Assembly (NCBI GenBank): GCA_903916135.1
Contig: CAIWVT010000049.1
Span: 1-10,001 of the forward strand
DNA: 10,001 nucleotides
Source of the DNA: an uncultured bacterium
Lineage (GTDB): Bacteria; Bacteroidota; Bacteroidia; Bacteroidales; CAIWKO01
Direction of reading: 5' to 3'
In this document: piece after piece, positions 1-5,195 of the stretch
Layout of the letters: each line of letters starts with the position of its first letter
Position numbering within the stretch: the first letter of the stretch is position 1
The notes under the pieces: model-generated
What the model saw: only the letters and a program-made list of their open reading frames with translations
What the model was told of the DNA's origin: nothing
Databases searched by the model: none
Translations under genes and position numbers: made by a program

Positions 1-4
1 AAAA

Positions 5-985
5 ATGGGAAAGCTCGAAAAATATATACGTCCTAAAAGGAAATCATCACTTGGTAATCCTTTAATGGTATATGCTGCATCCAAAGGTGTAGAAAAAGCC
101 AAAGCTACCGGACGTAATGTGAAGGAGTTTTTCGTAAACAACAAACGTCCTATACTGCTGGTAACAGGTGCAGGAGTTGTTTTTTTAATTGGTAGAGCTA
201 CCTACAGAAATATCAAAAAAAGAAACGCAATCAAAACCGTAGAGGGACAAAATGCTGTGAAGATTTATTCGATTATCGAAAGCAAATTGCCGAAAGGATT
301 CATGGACTATATCACCGATCCTATTGGTTCTGCAATAGAAGCTATATTCCCCATTCATGTTATTTCGGATTTTTTCAATGTAAAAGACAAATCTATTCCT
401 GAAAAACTCAAACAAGATATTTACGTGCAGGACTTGGATGAGCTACGGAAACAATATACAGCCATCTTTCACCGTACACTGGATGATGACCTACGCAGCC
501 AGGATGTATTAGGTGAAAAATATGCCGATGTCATTGCTACGTGGCAAAAAACAGACATAAAAAATACAGGCTATAAACTTAACGATGCAGACAAAACAAA
601 GATAACAGTCATGGAAGGTAATACTAAAATGATTTATACTTTGTCGCAAAATCCGCTATTAGCAAACAAATATGCCATCACAAAAGTTGACACATCCGCA
701 AAGCGATTGTTAACTATGAATGGCGTTATGAAGTTAGTAGCTATTACCATCCCCAAAAATACTATCGTAGGCAAATCTGGTGGATTTAAAATAGGGAATC
801 AATATTTTAATGGCGGTAACACATTTACGGATACAAACGGTAAAAAAGTACTGCACGTGCTTATGCAAAACAAAGCTAAGGAATGGTTGTTTTTTTGTGT
901 TCCTCTTAATAACCTTCTATTACTCACCACGGACCTCGAAGTATTCAATTATGTCAAAGCCAACGGCACTAAAACTATTCAATAG
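5..985 (+). CDS. Hypothetical single-TM protein with basic N-terminus
   Basis: I do not recognise this 326-aa protein. What can be seen: a strongly basic N-terminal segment (about residues 1-48, rich in Lys/Arg), one hydrophobic segment at about residues 49-66 (PILLVTGAGVVFLIGR), another basic stretch (RNIKKRN), then a soluble part of about 250 residues. The soluble part is mixed charged/helical up to about residue 190 and more beta-like after it, with many short Val/Ile/Thr strands and Gly-Gly turns. The N-terminal basic segment has no cleavable signal peptide pattern, so a membrane-anchored protein is likely; Lys/Arg flank both sides, so orientation is unclear. The ATG at position 5 is the first in frame; a start upstream of the window cannot be excluded. 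The stop TAG touches the ATG of the GH73 gene (TAGATG), implying translational coupling and a shared role with the wall hydrolase, for example in a virion or entry/lysis complex. Function unknown. Confidence 0.8.
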   Translation: MGKLEKYIRPKRKSSLGNPLMVYAASKGVEKAKATGRNVKEFFVNNKRPILLVTGAGVVFLIGRATYRNIKKRNAIKTVEGQNAVKIYSIIESKLPKGFMDYITDPIGSAIEAIFPIHVISDFFNVKDKSIPEKLKQDIYVQDLDELRKQYTAIFHRTLDDDLRSQDVLGEKYADVIATWQKTDIKNTGYKLNDADKTKITVMEGNTKMIYTLSQNPLLANKYAITKVDTSAKRLLTMNGVMKLVAITIPKNTIVGKSGGFKIGNQYFNGGNTFTDTNGKKVLHVLMQNKAKEWLFFCVPLNNLLLLTTDLEVFNYVKANGTKTIQ

Positions 986-1453
986 ATGGACAAAAAAGAA
1001 GATTATATTGTCAAGCATATTCAATTTGCGGTCAACGCAGGTAAGAAATATGGAATCAATCCATTATTCATATTGGCGGATGGAGCTATAGAGGGAGCAT
1101 GGGCAACATCATACTCTGCGCTGCATAGGAACAACAATTTCGGCATGACTGCCTACGGAAAAACTAATCCATACTGGAAAGGTACAAAATCACAGAGCAC
1201 GTCAAGTGGTTTGTATTTTCGAGTTTATGCCACTATGCAAGATAGCTTCTACGACTTTGCATATCAGATAAAGAACTTCTATGCTACAGTTGCCGCACAG
1301 ACGACCATAGAGGGCTTTGCAGACGCTATAAGCAAAAGTAAGTACATCAGCAAGGCTAACGGTGATAACCCTGAAATCTATAAAAAATTGCTCATATCAA
1401 TATATAATGATATTGTCGCAATTGCTAAAAAAAAAAATTGTCTGCCAACCTGA
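986..1453 (+). CDS. GH73-type endo-beta-N-acetylglucosaminidase (FlgJ-like fold)
   Basis: A 155-aa peptidoglycan hydrolase expected to cut the glycan strand. The whole protein is one glucosaminidase domain: GINPLFILADGAIEGAWATS at about residues 23-42 carries the expected catalytic Glu (E36) in the family's A-x-x-E-(S/G)-x-W/G context. It is followed by the typical N-N-x-F-G-M stretch (NNNFGMTAYGK, residues 49-59), the Y-F-R-V-Y motif and the S-F-x-D-x-A helix; the C-terminal helices have the usual S-K-Y-x-x-x-x-x-x-x-P-E-x-Y-x-x-x-L pattern. Length fits a bare GH73 domain. There is no signal peptide. Start chosen at the ATG that directly follows the upstream TAG. The frame-0 product ends just after an 11-A run; an open -1 frame continues after the run and would add a membrane segment, giving a 200-aa product if the ribosome or polymerase slips there (see neighbouring entries). 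Function as wall hydrolase is confident; role in lysis versus entry is inference. Confidence 0.9.
   Translation: MDKKEDYIVKHIQFAVNAGKKYGINPLFILADGAIEGAWATSYSALHRNNNFGMTAYGKTNPYWKGTKSQSTSSGLYFRVYATMQDSFYDFAYQIKNFYATVAAQTTIEGFADAISKSKYISKANGDNPEIYKKLLISIYNDIVAIAKKKNCLPT
1427..1437 (+). repeat. 11-A homopolymer, candidate -1 slippage site
   Basis: Eleven consecutive A bases near the 3' end of the GH73 gene. In the gene's frame it reads GCT AAA AAA AAA AAT, which contains an A-AAA-AAA slippery heptamer in the right phase for -1 ribosomal frameshifting. It is also long enough for RNA-polymerase slippage, which is known on A runs of about nine or more. The -1 frame has a stop (TAA, 1426-1428) that begins one base before the run and is then open to 1587, so the run is the only point where the two frames can join. 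Adding one A, or slipping back one base, fuses them. A homopolymer sequencing error would look the same. Confidence 0.6.
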
Positions 1454-1587
1454 AAAATGACGGCATTGCCTTAGCGTGGGCAGTGAGTTTGACAGTATTG
1501 GTATTCGGAACTATTAAAGTTGTAAAATATATAAAACGTAAAAAAAAATCACATAAAACTATCAGCAATGACAAATTTAGAAATTAA
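1438..1587 (+). CDS. Membrane tail in -1 frame of the GH73 gene
   Basis: A short open frame of 49 residues if counted from TTG at 1438, with no ATG of its own. It encodes a hydrophobic helix of about 20 residues (GIALAWAVSLTVLVFGTIKV) followed by a strongly basic end (KYIKRKKKSHK), a classic TM segment plus positive cytoplasmic anchor. It lies in the -1 frame relative to the upstream glucosaminidase and joins it exactly at the 11-A run. The likely product is therefore a fused 200-aa enzyme with a C-terminal membrane anchor (986-1587), made by slippage, or always made if the genome really has 12 A. By the positive-inside rule the enzyme domain would face away from the cytoplasm. Alternatives are independent translation from the TTG, or decay of a former fusion. 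The reading frame and hydrophobicity are seen directly; the expression mode is inferred. Confidence 0.5.
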   Translation: MSANLKNDGIALAWAVSLTVLVFGTIKVVKYIKRKKKSHKTISNDKFRN

Positions 1588-1729
1588 AAGGAACTACCAA
1601 AGAAAAGGATGGCGATTTAAAGTACTGGCTTTAAATTTGGGCATCCGTGCCACCAAGGGCATCAAAAAAATTACAGGAACCAGTTTCTCTAACCTCTTTA
1701 AAAAAATGAAAGAAAATGACTGCAATTAA
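1568..1729 (+). CDS. Small basic hypothetical protein (53 aa)
   Basis: ATG at 1568 opens a 53-codon frame ending TAA at 1727-1729. It overlaps the GH73 membrane tail by 20 nt and the next gene's start by 14 nt, filling what would otherwise be an empty gap. The peptide is highly basic (about a quarter Lys/Arg), with Arg/Lys/aromatic residues at the start (KRNYQRKGWRFKV), a short non-polar middle and a Lys-rich end (NLFKKMKEN). There is no recognisable domain, and the middle is too short and polar for a confident TM helix; an amphipathic, membrane- or nucleic-acid-contacting peptide is possible. Support rests on the ATG start, the overlap pattern shared with all neighbours, and the lack of any other gene here. 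I would expect it to be real but cannot assign a role. Confidence 0.55.
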   Translation: MTNLEIKRNYQRKGWRFKVLALNLGIRATKGIKKITGTSFSNLFKKMKENDCN

Positions 1730-2174
1730 TTTAAACGATTATTTAAACGAAACTCAAACGACAGTTATTGTCATGACTGTATTAGGCGATAGTGGCTTAG
1801 TGTATGGTGGCATGACATTAATGACACTGCTAAAAAATATACACAAGATAGACAAGGTCAACAATGACTTTCAATATAAAGGACGTGTGTTTAAATTAGA
1901 AAATGCTAAAAACTATACCCTGCATGATATTAAACCTGTTATCTGTATTTTAGGAGATGCATCGGAAATCCCATCAAACCCTCAAATAATGGACGCATAC
2001 CTTACTGGTCGTAACTATTATCAATCTGAATTATCTTTTAAACGAATCTTATGGGATGGTACTGCATGGAAAGTAACAGCAGTTGAAGAAGAGGAACTCT
2101 ATTTAAACAAACAAGATTCATTGATTTACATGAGCCATCACGATGGCTATATCCTTATTCCTGCCACTATATAA
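1716..2174 (+). CDS. Hypothetical protein, 152 aa
   Basis: Not recognised. The protein is soluble, without signal peptide or TM helix. It starts with a polar segment, then has hydrophobic stretches that look like buried strands or helices (TTVIVMTVLGDSGLVYGGMT, about residues 15-34; KPVICILGDASEIP, about 73-86). A Trp/Tyr-containing beta-rich C-terminal half follows, with two short W motifs (ILWDGTAWKV) and an acidic EEEE patch. The composition suits a small compact alpha/beta protein, possibly a structural or tail-associated protein, but nothing identifies it. The ATG at 1716 is the first in frame and overlaps the preceding small ORF by 14 nt; the next gene begins 11 nt after its stop, so it belongs to the same transcript. 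Gene reality is well supported by length and packing; function unknown. Confidence 0.8.
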   Translation: MTAINLNDYLNETQTTVIVMTVLGDSGLVYGGMTLMTLLKNIHKIDKVNNDFQYKGRVFKLENAKNYTLHDIKPVICILGDASEIPSNPQIMDAYLTGRNYYQSELSFKRILWDGTAWKVTAVEEEELYLNKQDSLIYMSHHDGYILIPATI

Positions 2175-2185
2175 CTATTTTTGAC

Positions 2186-2926
2186 ATGAATATACAGCTA
2201 TTTCAAATATATTTCGATGCTAAAAGCAAAAAAACACTTGATAAATTGCTTATTGCTTTTTACAACATTGACAAAGCTTTCAGGTGGTTTGAAAATGACG
2301 TACTTCGTAGGTTATTTGTCAAGAATAAATTTGACGACACTGCCGATTATTGCGGAGTTACTTCTTGGAGGTTGACAGAGAAAACAGGCTTCACTGCTGC
2401 CGAGCTTTTTCATCAAATTCAACAGGACAAAACCCCTGTAGATTGCTATTTTTATTCTACGGAATACCTATTTTGCAAACGTCCAAAAATCAGCGATATA
2501 GGATTTCATAAAGAATGGATCACAGCGTTGAATAACGCTGCAATTTTGCCTTATAAAATTGACATTGATATTTTGGATGGAGCCAATAAATGTTATTGCA
2601 ATTACTTTTTGGTGCGACCACATATTTTGAAAGATTATATCAAAACAGTTCTAATTCCCGCAATGTATTTTTTCGACAACTCCAATGCCTGTAAAAAATT
2701 ACGTGAGCAGACAGTTACCCACAGAGGTATTCAATATCCTGTAGCTCAAATGGTGATGGAACTTCAATTTGCTTACTATATGTATTACATGAAAATCAGT
2801 AATAAGCACCTTATGACTGAAAATATTAAGAACCACATGGTAAAGTTTATTGATACCGATACGGGAGAAGTATTTCATTTATTCAATAACCAAAAAATTT
2901 CAGAATCATGTTTAAAAAAATTATAA
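2186..2926 (+). CDS. Hypothetical protein, faintly glycosyltransferase-like (246 aa)
   Basis: A soluble 246-aa protein rich in aromatic residues and Cys. From about residue 55 it has a block YCGVTSWRLTEKTGF followed by a helix and a DCYFY strand. This recalls, from memory only, the (Y/W)-x-G-V-x-S-W-x-x-x-x-K-T-G pattern of uncharacterised sugar-transferase-like proteins. Further on are DIDILDGANK (about 126-135), possibly an acidic metal- or nucleotide-sugar-binding loop, and CNYFLVRPHILKDYI (about 138-152), similar to the C-terminal part of DUF4422-like glycosyltransferases. None of this is a firm family match. There is no TM helix or signal peptide. The ATG at 2186 lies 11 nt after the previous stop; the end overlaps the holin-like gene by 19 nt. 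If it is a transferase it could modify a surface polymer or virion protein, but this is speculation. Confidence 0.75.
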   Translation: MNIQLFQIYFDAKSKKTLDKLLIAFYNIDKAFRWFENDVLRRLFVKNKFDDTADYCGVTSWRLTEKTGFTAAELFHQIQQDKTPVDCYFYSTEYLFCKRPKISDIGFHKEWITALNNAAILPYKIDIDILDGANKCYCNYFLVRPHILKDYIKTVLIPAMYFFDNSNACKKLREQTVTHRGIQYPVAQMVMELQFAYYMYYMKISNKHLMTENIKNHMVKFIDTDTGEVFHLFNNQKISESCLKKL

Positions 2927-3117
2927 GCAGAATCAAAAGCAAACGCTTTGTCATTGCAATAATATTTGCAATTTTTTTGGCTATCATCACGGTCATTGCG
3001 CTATTCAAAGATATGGAGTATCTTTCTGCAACGTCCGTTGGTGGTTTATTTACTATTATAACGACTTACATCATTGGTCAAACAAAACGCCCATCTAATT
3101 ATGAAGGAAAAAATTAA
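2908..3117 (+). CDS. Small two-TM membrane protein, holin-like
   Basis: A 69-aa membrane protein. A basic N-terminus (MFKKIISRIKSKR) is followed by TM helix 1 at about residues 14-33 (FVIAIIFAIFLAIITVIALF), a short loop KDMEY, TM helix 2 at about 40-58 (ATSVGGLFTIITTYIIG) and a polar Lys-rich tail. Size, two helices, basic termini and position directly before a spanin-like gene and a CHAP hydrolase all fit a phage holin with both ends in the cytoplasm, the protein that makes membrane holes at the timed end of infection. Holins have no conserved motif, so the assignment rests on topology and context. It overlaps the upstream gene by 19 nt and the next gene by 17 nt (with the ATG at 3101), so its translation is coupled to both. 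Confidence 0.7.
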   Translation: MFKKIISRIKSKRFVIAIIFAIFLAIITVIALFKDMEYLSATSVGGLFTIITTYIIGQTKRPSNYEGKN

Positions 3118-3733
3118 AAGCTATCTTATGAAAGCATTAAAAGTACTGGCGATTTTATTTCTTCTGTATGTTGCAGGGCAGTCAATATATTTGTATCTAA
3201 ACGAAAGAGCAGACAGGCAACGATTAGAGCAAAATGTAATTTTAGCGAAACGTGGCATTGAGTATTATCAAACCAAAGACAACAAACAAGTAGCTAAAAT
3301 CACAGCCCAAGAATTTACCATTAGTGAAATTAAAAGCGGCATTGCTGCTGATGTGATTAAAGAGCTAAAGAACATGAAAATTGACGTTAAGTCAGTTGGT
3401 GGCTTTACTCAAAATATCATAACCAACGAAAAATATATTGTAACGCATACCAGAGATAGCATCATCAATGATACAGTAACAGCAAAGGTATTTAGTTACA
3501 ATGACGCTTACTATTCGATTTATGGCTATGAGATAGACTGTATTCAACATGTGAATCTCAGCCATATTGATTCTATTACTCAAGTTTTCTATAAAGGAGA
3601 CCGATATACCAAAAAAGGAAAGAAAATGCCTAAATGGTGGTTTTTCACTCCGAAAAAGCTCACACAGGCAATATATTGCAAAGACACTACAAGCAAAATC
3701 ATTTATTCTAAATATGTAAATATCGTTAAATAA
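3101..3733 (+). CDS. Spanin-like single-TM protein, DUF6549-like
   Basis: A 210-aa protein with a basic N-terminus, one TM helix at about residues 12-32 (ALKVLAILFLLYVAG) and a polar extracytoplasmic part. The part just after the helix is charged and probably coiled-coil (NERADRQRLEQN); then comes EYYQTKDNKQVAKITAQEF, a long helix and a beta-rich end. This layout (anchor, YY-x-T-K-D-x-K, helical middle, DSI-containing strands, W-x-F-x-x-x-K-K-L-x-Q-x-I-x-C near the end) matches my memory of DUF6549 proteins in Bacteroides phages, which sit beside lysozyme genes and are thought to act like i-spanins. I chose ATG 3101 over the in-frame TTG at 3074, because the TTG lies deep in the preceding gene and ATG gives the normal TM-first layout; ATG 3128 is a second option. 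Its stop overlaps the CHAP gene start by one base (TAATG). The family match was not checked by search. Confidence 0.75.
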   Translation: MKEKIKSYLMKALKVLAILFLLYVAGQSIYLYLNERADRQRLEQNVILAKRGIEYYQTKDNKQVAKITAQEFTISEIKSGIAADVIKELKNMKIDVKSVGGFTQNIITNEKYIVTHTRDSIINDTVTAKVFSYNDAYYSIYGYEIDCIQHVNLSHIDSITQVFYKGDRYTKKGKKMPKWWFFTPKKLTQAIYCKDTTSKIIYSKYVNIVK

Positions 3734-4356
3734 TGGCAACAGGTAAAGGATTAGTAAGTCCACAAAAAAGGACACTTAAAAGGGTAACATTATTCGCTGT
3801 AATTAGCCTTGCAGTGGCTACAGCCATCCAAAATAGGGACGAAATAATCAAGACGGCAAAATCATTTGTCGGGCAAGAAGAAACTGCCAACAACAGTGGA
3901 TTCAAAGATAAGACTTTCCAAGCGGCAATGACAAATGTGGGTTGGAGGTCTGGCTATTCGTGGTGTGTATTTTTTACCAAGTTAGTTTGGCAGAAATCAT
4001 TGAAAAATGACACAATACGTGCCTTAGCAATGAAACTCATCTCAGGCAATTCGCAAGTTACCCTTGCTAATTTTACTAAAGACAAATCAGGCAAGTTCAT
4101 TGTTTCGGACACTGCCACTGTAGGAGCCATTGTGATATATCAGGAGTTCACCAATGGCGTAGGCACATCAAGCGGACACGCTGGCATAGTTACAGCCGTA
4201 TTTCCTGATTATTTTGAAACAATAGAGGGTAACACCAATAACAATGGAGGACGTGAGGGCTATATTGTCGCTGCCAAGAAACGGAAGTTCACAGCAAGAG
4301 CCGTAACCAATGGACTTAGATTGAGGAAATTTATTACTATCAGATATGCGAAGTAA
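3733..4356 (+). CDS. CHAP-domain endolysin with N-terminal signal anchor
   Basis: A 207-aa peptidoglycan amidase or endopeptidase of the NlpC/P60-CHAP clan. Residues 1-17 are basic, 18-32 form an Ala-rich hydrophobic segment (VTLFAVISLAVATAI), and about 38-190 form the CHAP domain. Catalytic Cys is C78 in GYSWCVFFTKLVW, catalytic His is H149 in SSGHAGIVTAV, and the polar third residue lies in IEGNTNNNGG (E165/N167); the strand TVGAIVIYQ before the His is also typical. The weakly hydrophobic N-terminal anchor with positive charges before it suggests type-II orientation with the enzyme outside the membrane. This is compatible with a SAR endolysin, which is held in the membrane until released, although a permanently anchored enzyme is equally possible. 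The start ATG overlaps the previous stop by one base, and its own stop overlaps the SET gene in the same way. It is likely the main lysis enzyme of the holin and spanin-like cluster. Confidence 0.88.
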   Translation: MATGKGLVSPQKRTLKRVTLFAVISLAVATAIQNRDEIIKTAKSFVGQEETANNSGFKDKTFQAAMTNVGWRSGYSWCVFFTKLVWQKSLKNDTIRALAMKLISGNSQVTLANFTKDKSGKFIVSDTATVGAIVIYQEFTNGVGTSSGHAGIVTAVFPDYFETIEGNTNNNGGREGYIVAAKKRKFTARAVTNGLRLRKFITIRYAK

Positions 4357-4763
4357 TGAAACTAATTGTAGGAAAATCGAAAATAAGTGGTCGTGGGTTA
4401 TTTGCATTTACAGATATACCTGCAAAGGCTATTATTATTAATACCCATACTATAGTTCCTTACGGTAAAGAAATAGAACCTACAAATTTTATAAATCATT
4501 CTTACAATAGCAATCTCTCTTATGTACAAATTGGTAACTATCTATATTTGTATGCCAACAGAGCTATTGAAAAAGGAGAAGAGCTTACCTGCAATTATAG
4601 CGACCTAAAAAAATATAACCCGCCCTACGATCCGTTAATCTTTCAGGGGAACGAAATTACGCATCAGATTATTTATAATGCCGAAAGAAAGAACAGACCT
4701 GCTATGTACAGGCGACCTATTGGAACCATTTACAACATAACAAAATATTCATTCACCAAATAA
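4356..4763 (+). CDS. Compact SET-domain protein lysine methyltransferase
   Basis: A 135-aa protein made almost entirely of a SET domain, which transfers methyl from S-adenosylmethionine to protein lysines. Motifs in order: SKISGRGLFAFTDIPAKAII (residues 8-27, the S-x-x-x-G-R-G-L-F-A SAM-binding start), NFINHSYNSN (44-53, containing the N-H-S motif) and YANRAIEKGEELTCNYS (66-82, the R-x-I-x-x-G-E-E-L-T-x-x-Y end with catalytic Tyr Y81). There is no post-SET cysteine cluster, and the region between the first and second motifs is very short, as in small bacterial and viral SET proteins. About 50 further residues follow the core. It starts at ATG 4356 overlapping the CHAP stop (TAATG) and ends 11 nt before the Lys-rich H1-like gene, the obvious candidate substrate. 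Precedent: a chlamydial SET enzyme (NUE) is reported to methylate the Hc1/Hc2 histone-like proteins. Domain call is confident; substrate is inferred. Confidence 0.9.
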   Translation: MKLIVGKSKISGRGLFAFTDIPAKAIIINTHTIVPYGKEIEPTNFINHSYNSNLSYVQIGNYLYLYANRAIEKGEELTCNYSDLKKYNPPYDPLIFQGNEITHQIIYNAERKNRPAMYRRPIGTIYNITKYSFTK

Positions 4764-4774
4764 ATCTAATAATC

Positions 4775-5179
4775 ATGGCAACAAAAAAAAGAACAACAAA
4801 AAAAGCCAATTTAGGCAAAGGCACAGTTACAGGAAGAGCAAAAAAAGCAGTTCGTAAATCTGTTACCAAGGCTAAAAAAAGTCTAACCAAAAAAATTTCA
4901 ACGGGGTTGAAAAGCACCATAAAAAAAGTATCCCGGATAATTGATAAAACAGTGAAAACAGTTAAAAAAACTACTGCAAAACGCAAATCAGTAAAAAGAG
5001 CCACCTCATTAAAAGGACTGGGTAAAGTAGGTAAAACAAAGCGAACCATTTCGGCAAAAGCAAGAAAAGCAGGTAGCGAAGTAATGGCAATTGCAAAAAA
5101 AATACACGCAGCCAAAAATGGTAAAAAATGGTCTCTTTGCGTTAAGGAAGCTGGAGTTGAATATCGCAAAAACCACTAA
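4775..5179 (+). CDS. Histone H1-like Lys-rich DNA-binding protein
   Basis: A 134-aa protein with 36 Lys and 9 Arg against only four acidic residues, strongly resembling histone H1 C-terminal tails and bacterial Hc1-like proteins. Repeated short K-K/T-K/A-K units cover about residues 1-100; Ala, Ser, Thr and Gly make up most of the rest. It should bind DNA by charge and condense or package it. The last 33 residues differ: from E102 they form a helix-like block (MAIAKKIHAAKNGKKWSLC, then a helix ending in EYRKNH) with a Trp and a Cys, which may be a folded C-terminal module. The ATG at 4775 sits 11 nt after the SET gene, and the next gene's ATG follows 16 nt after its stop. The antisense strand is also open in this region, a composition effect of AAA/AAG codons. 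A role in packaging or protecting element DNA is inferred. It is an attractive substrate for the adjacent SET enzyme because Lys are abundant. Confidence 0.85.
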   Translation: MATKKRTTKKANLGKGTVTGRAKKAVRKSVTKAKKSLTKKISTGLKSTIKKVSRIIDKTVKTVKKTTAKRKSVKRATSLKGLGKVGKTKRTISAKARKAGSEVMAIAKKIHAAKNGKKWSLCVKEAGVEYRKNH

Positions 5180-5195
5180 AAAGAATTTTTTAAAC

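Noticed and set aside
810..1091. Forward 93-aa frame starting inside the 326-aa gene
   Set aside because: It overlaps two well-supported genes in another frame, has an implausible Cys/Phe-rich composition and no recognisable motif.
1540..1548. Second A run (nine A) in the GH73 membrane tail as another slip site
   Set aside because: The -1 frame is already open through it to a normal stop; slipping here adds nothing meaningful.
3074..3100. TTG start for the spanin-like gene
   Set aside because: It would lie inside the holin-like gene and add residues before the TM helix; ATG 3101 is the simpler start.
4753..5169. Reverse-strand open frame of 138 aa opposite the H1-like gene
   Set aside because: It is rich in Phe/Leu/Ala/Val as expected from the antisense of AAA/AAG/GCA codons, has no coding-like features, and covers a clear sense gene.
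5091..5195. Longer N-terminus of the methyltransferase from TTG 5091
   Set aside because: It would read the 3' end of the H1-like gene in another frame; ATG 5196 follows that gene's stop by 16 nt and gives a normal start.
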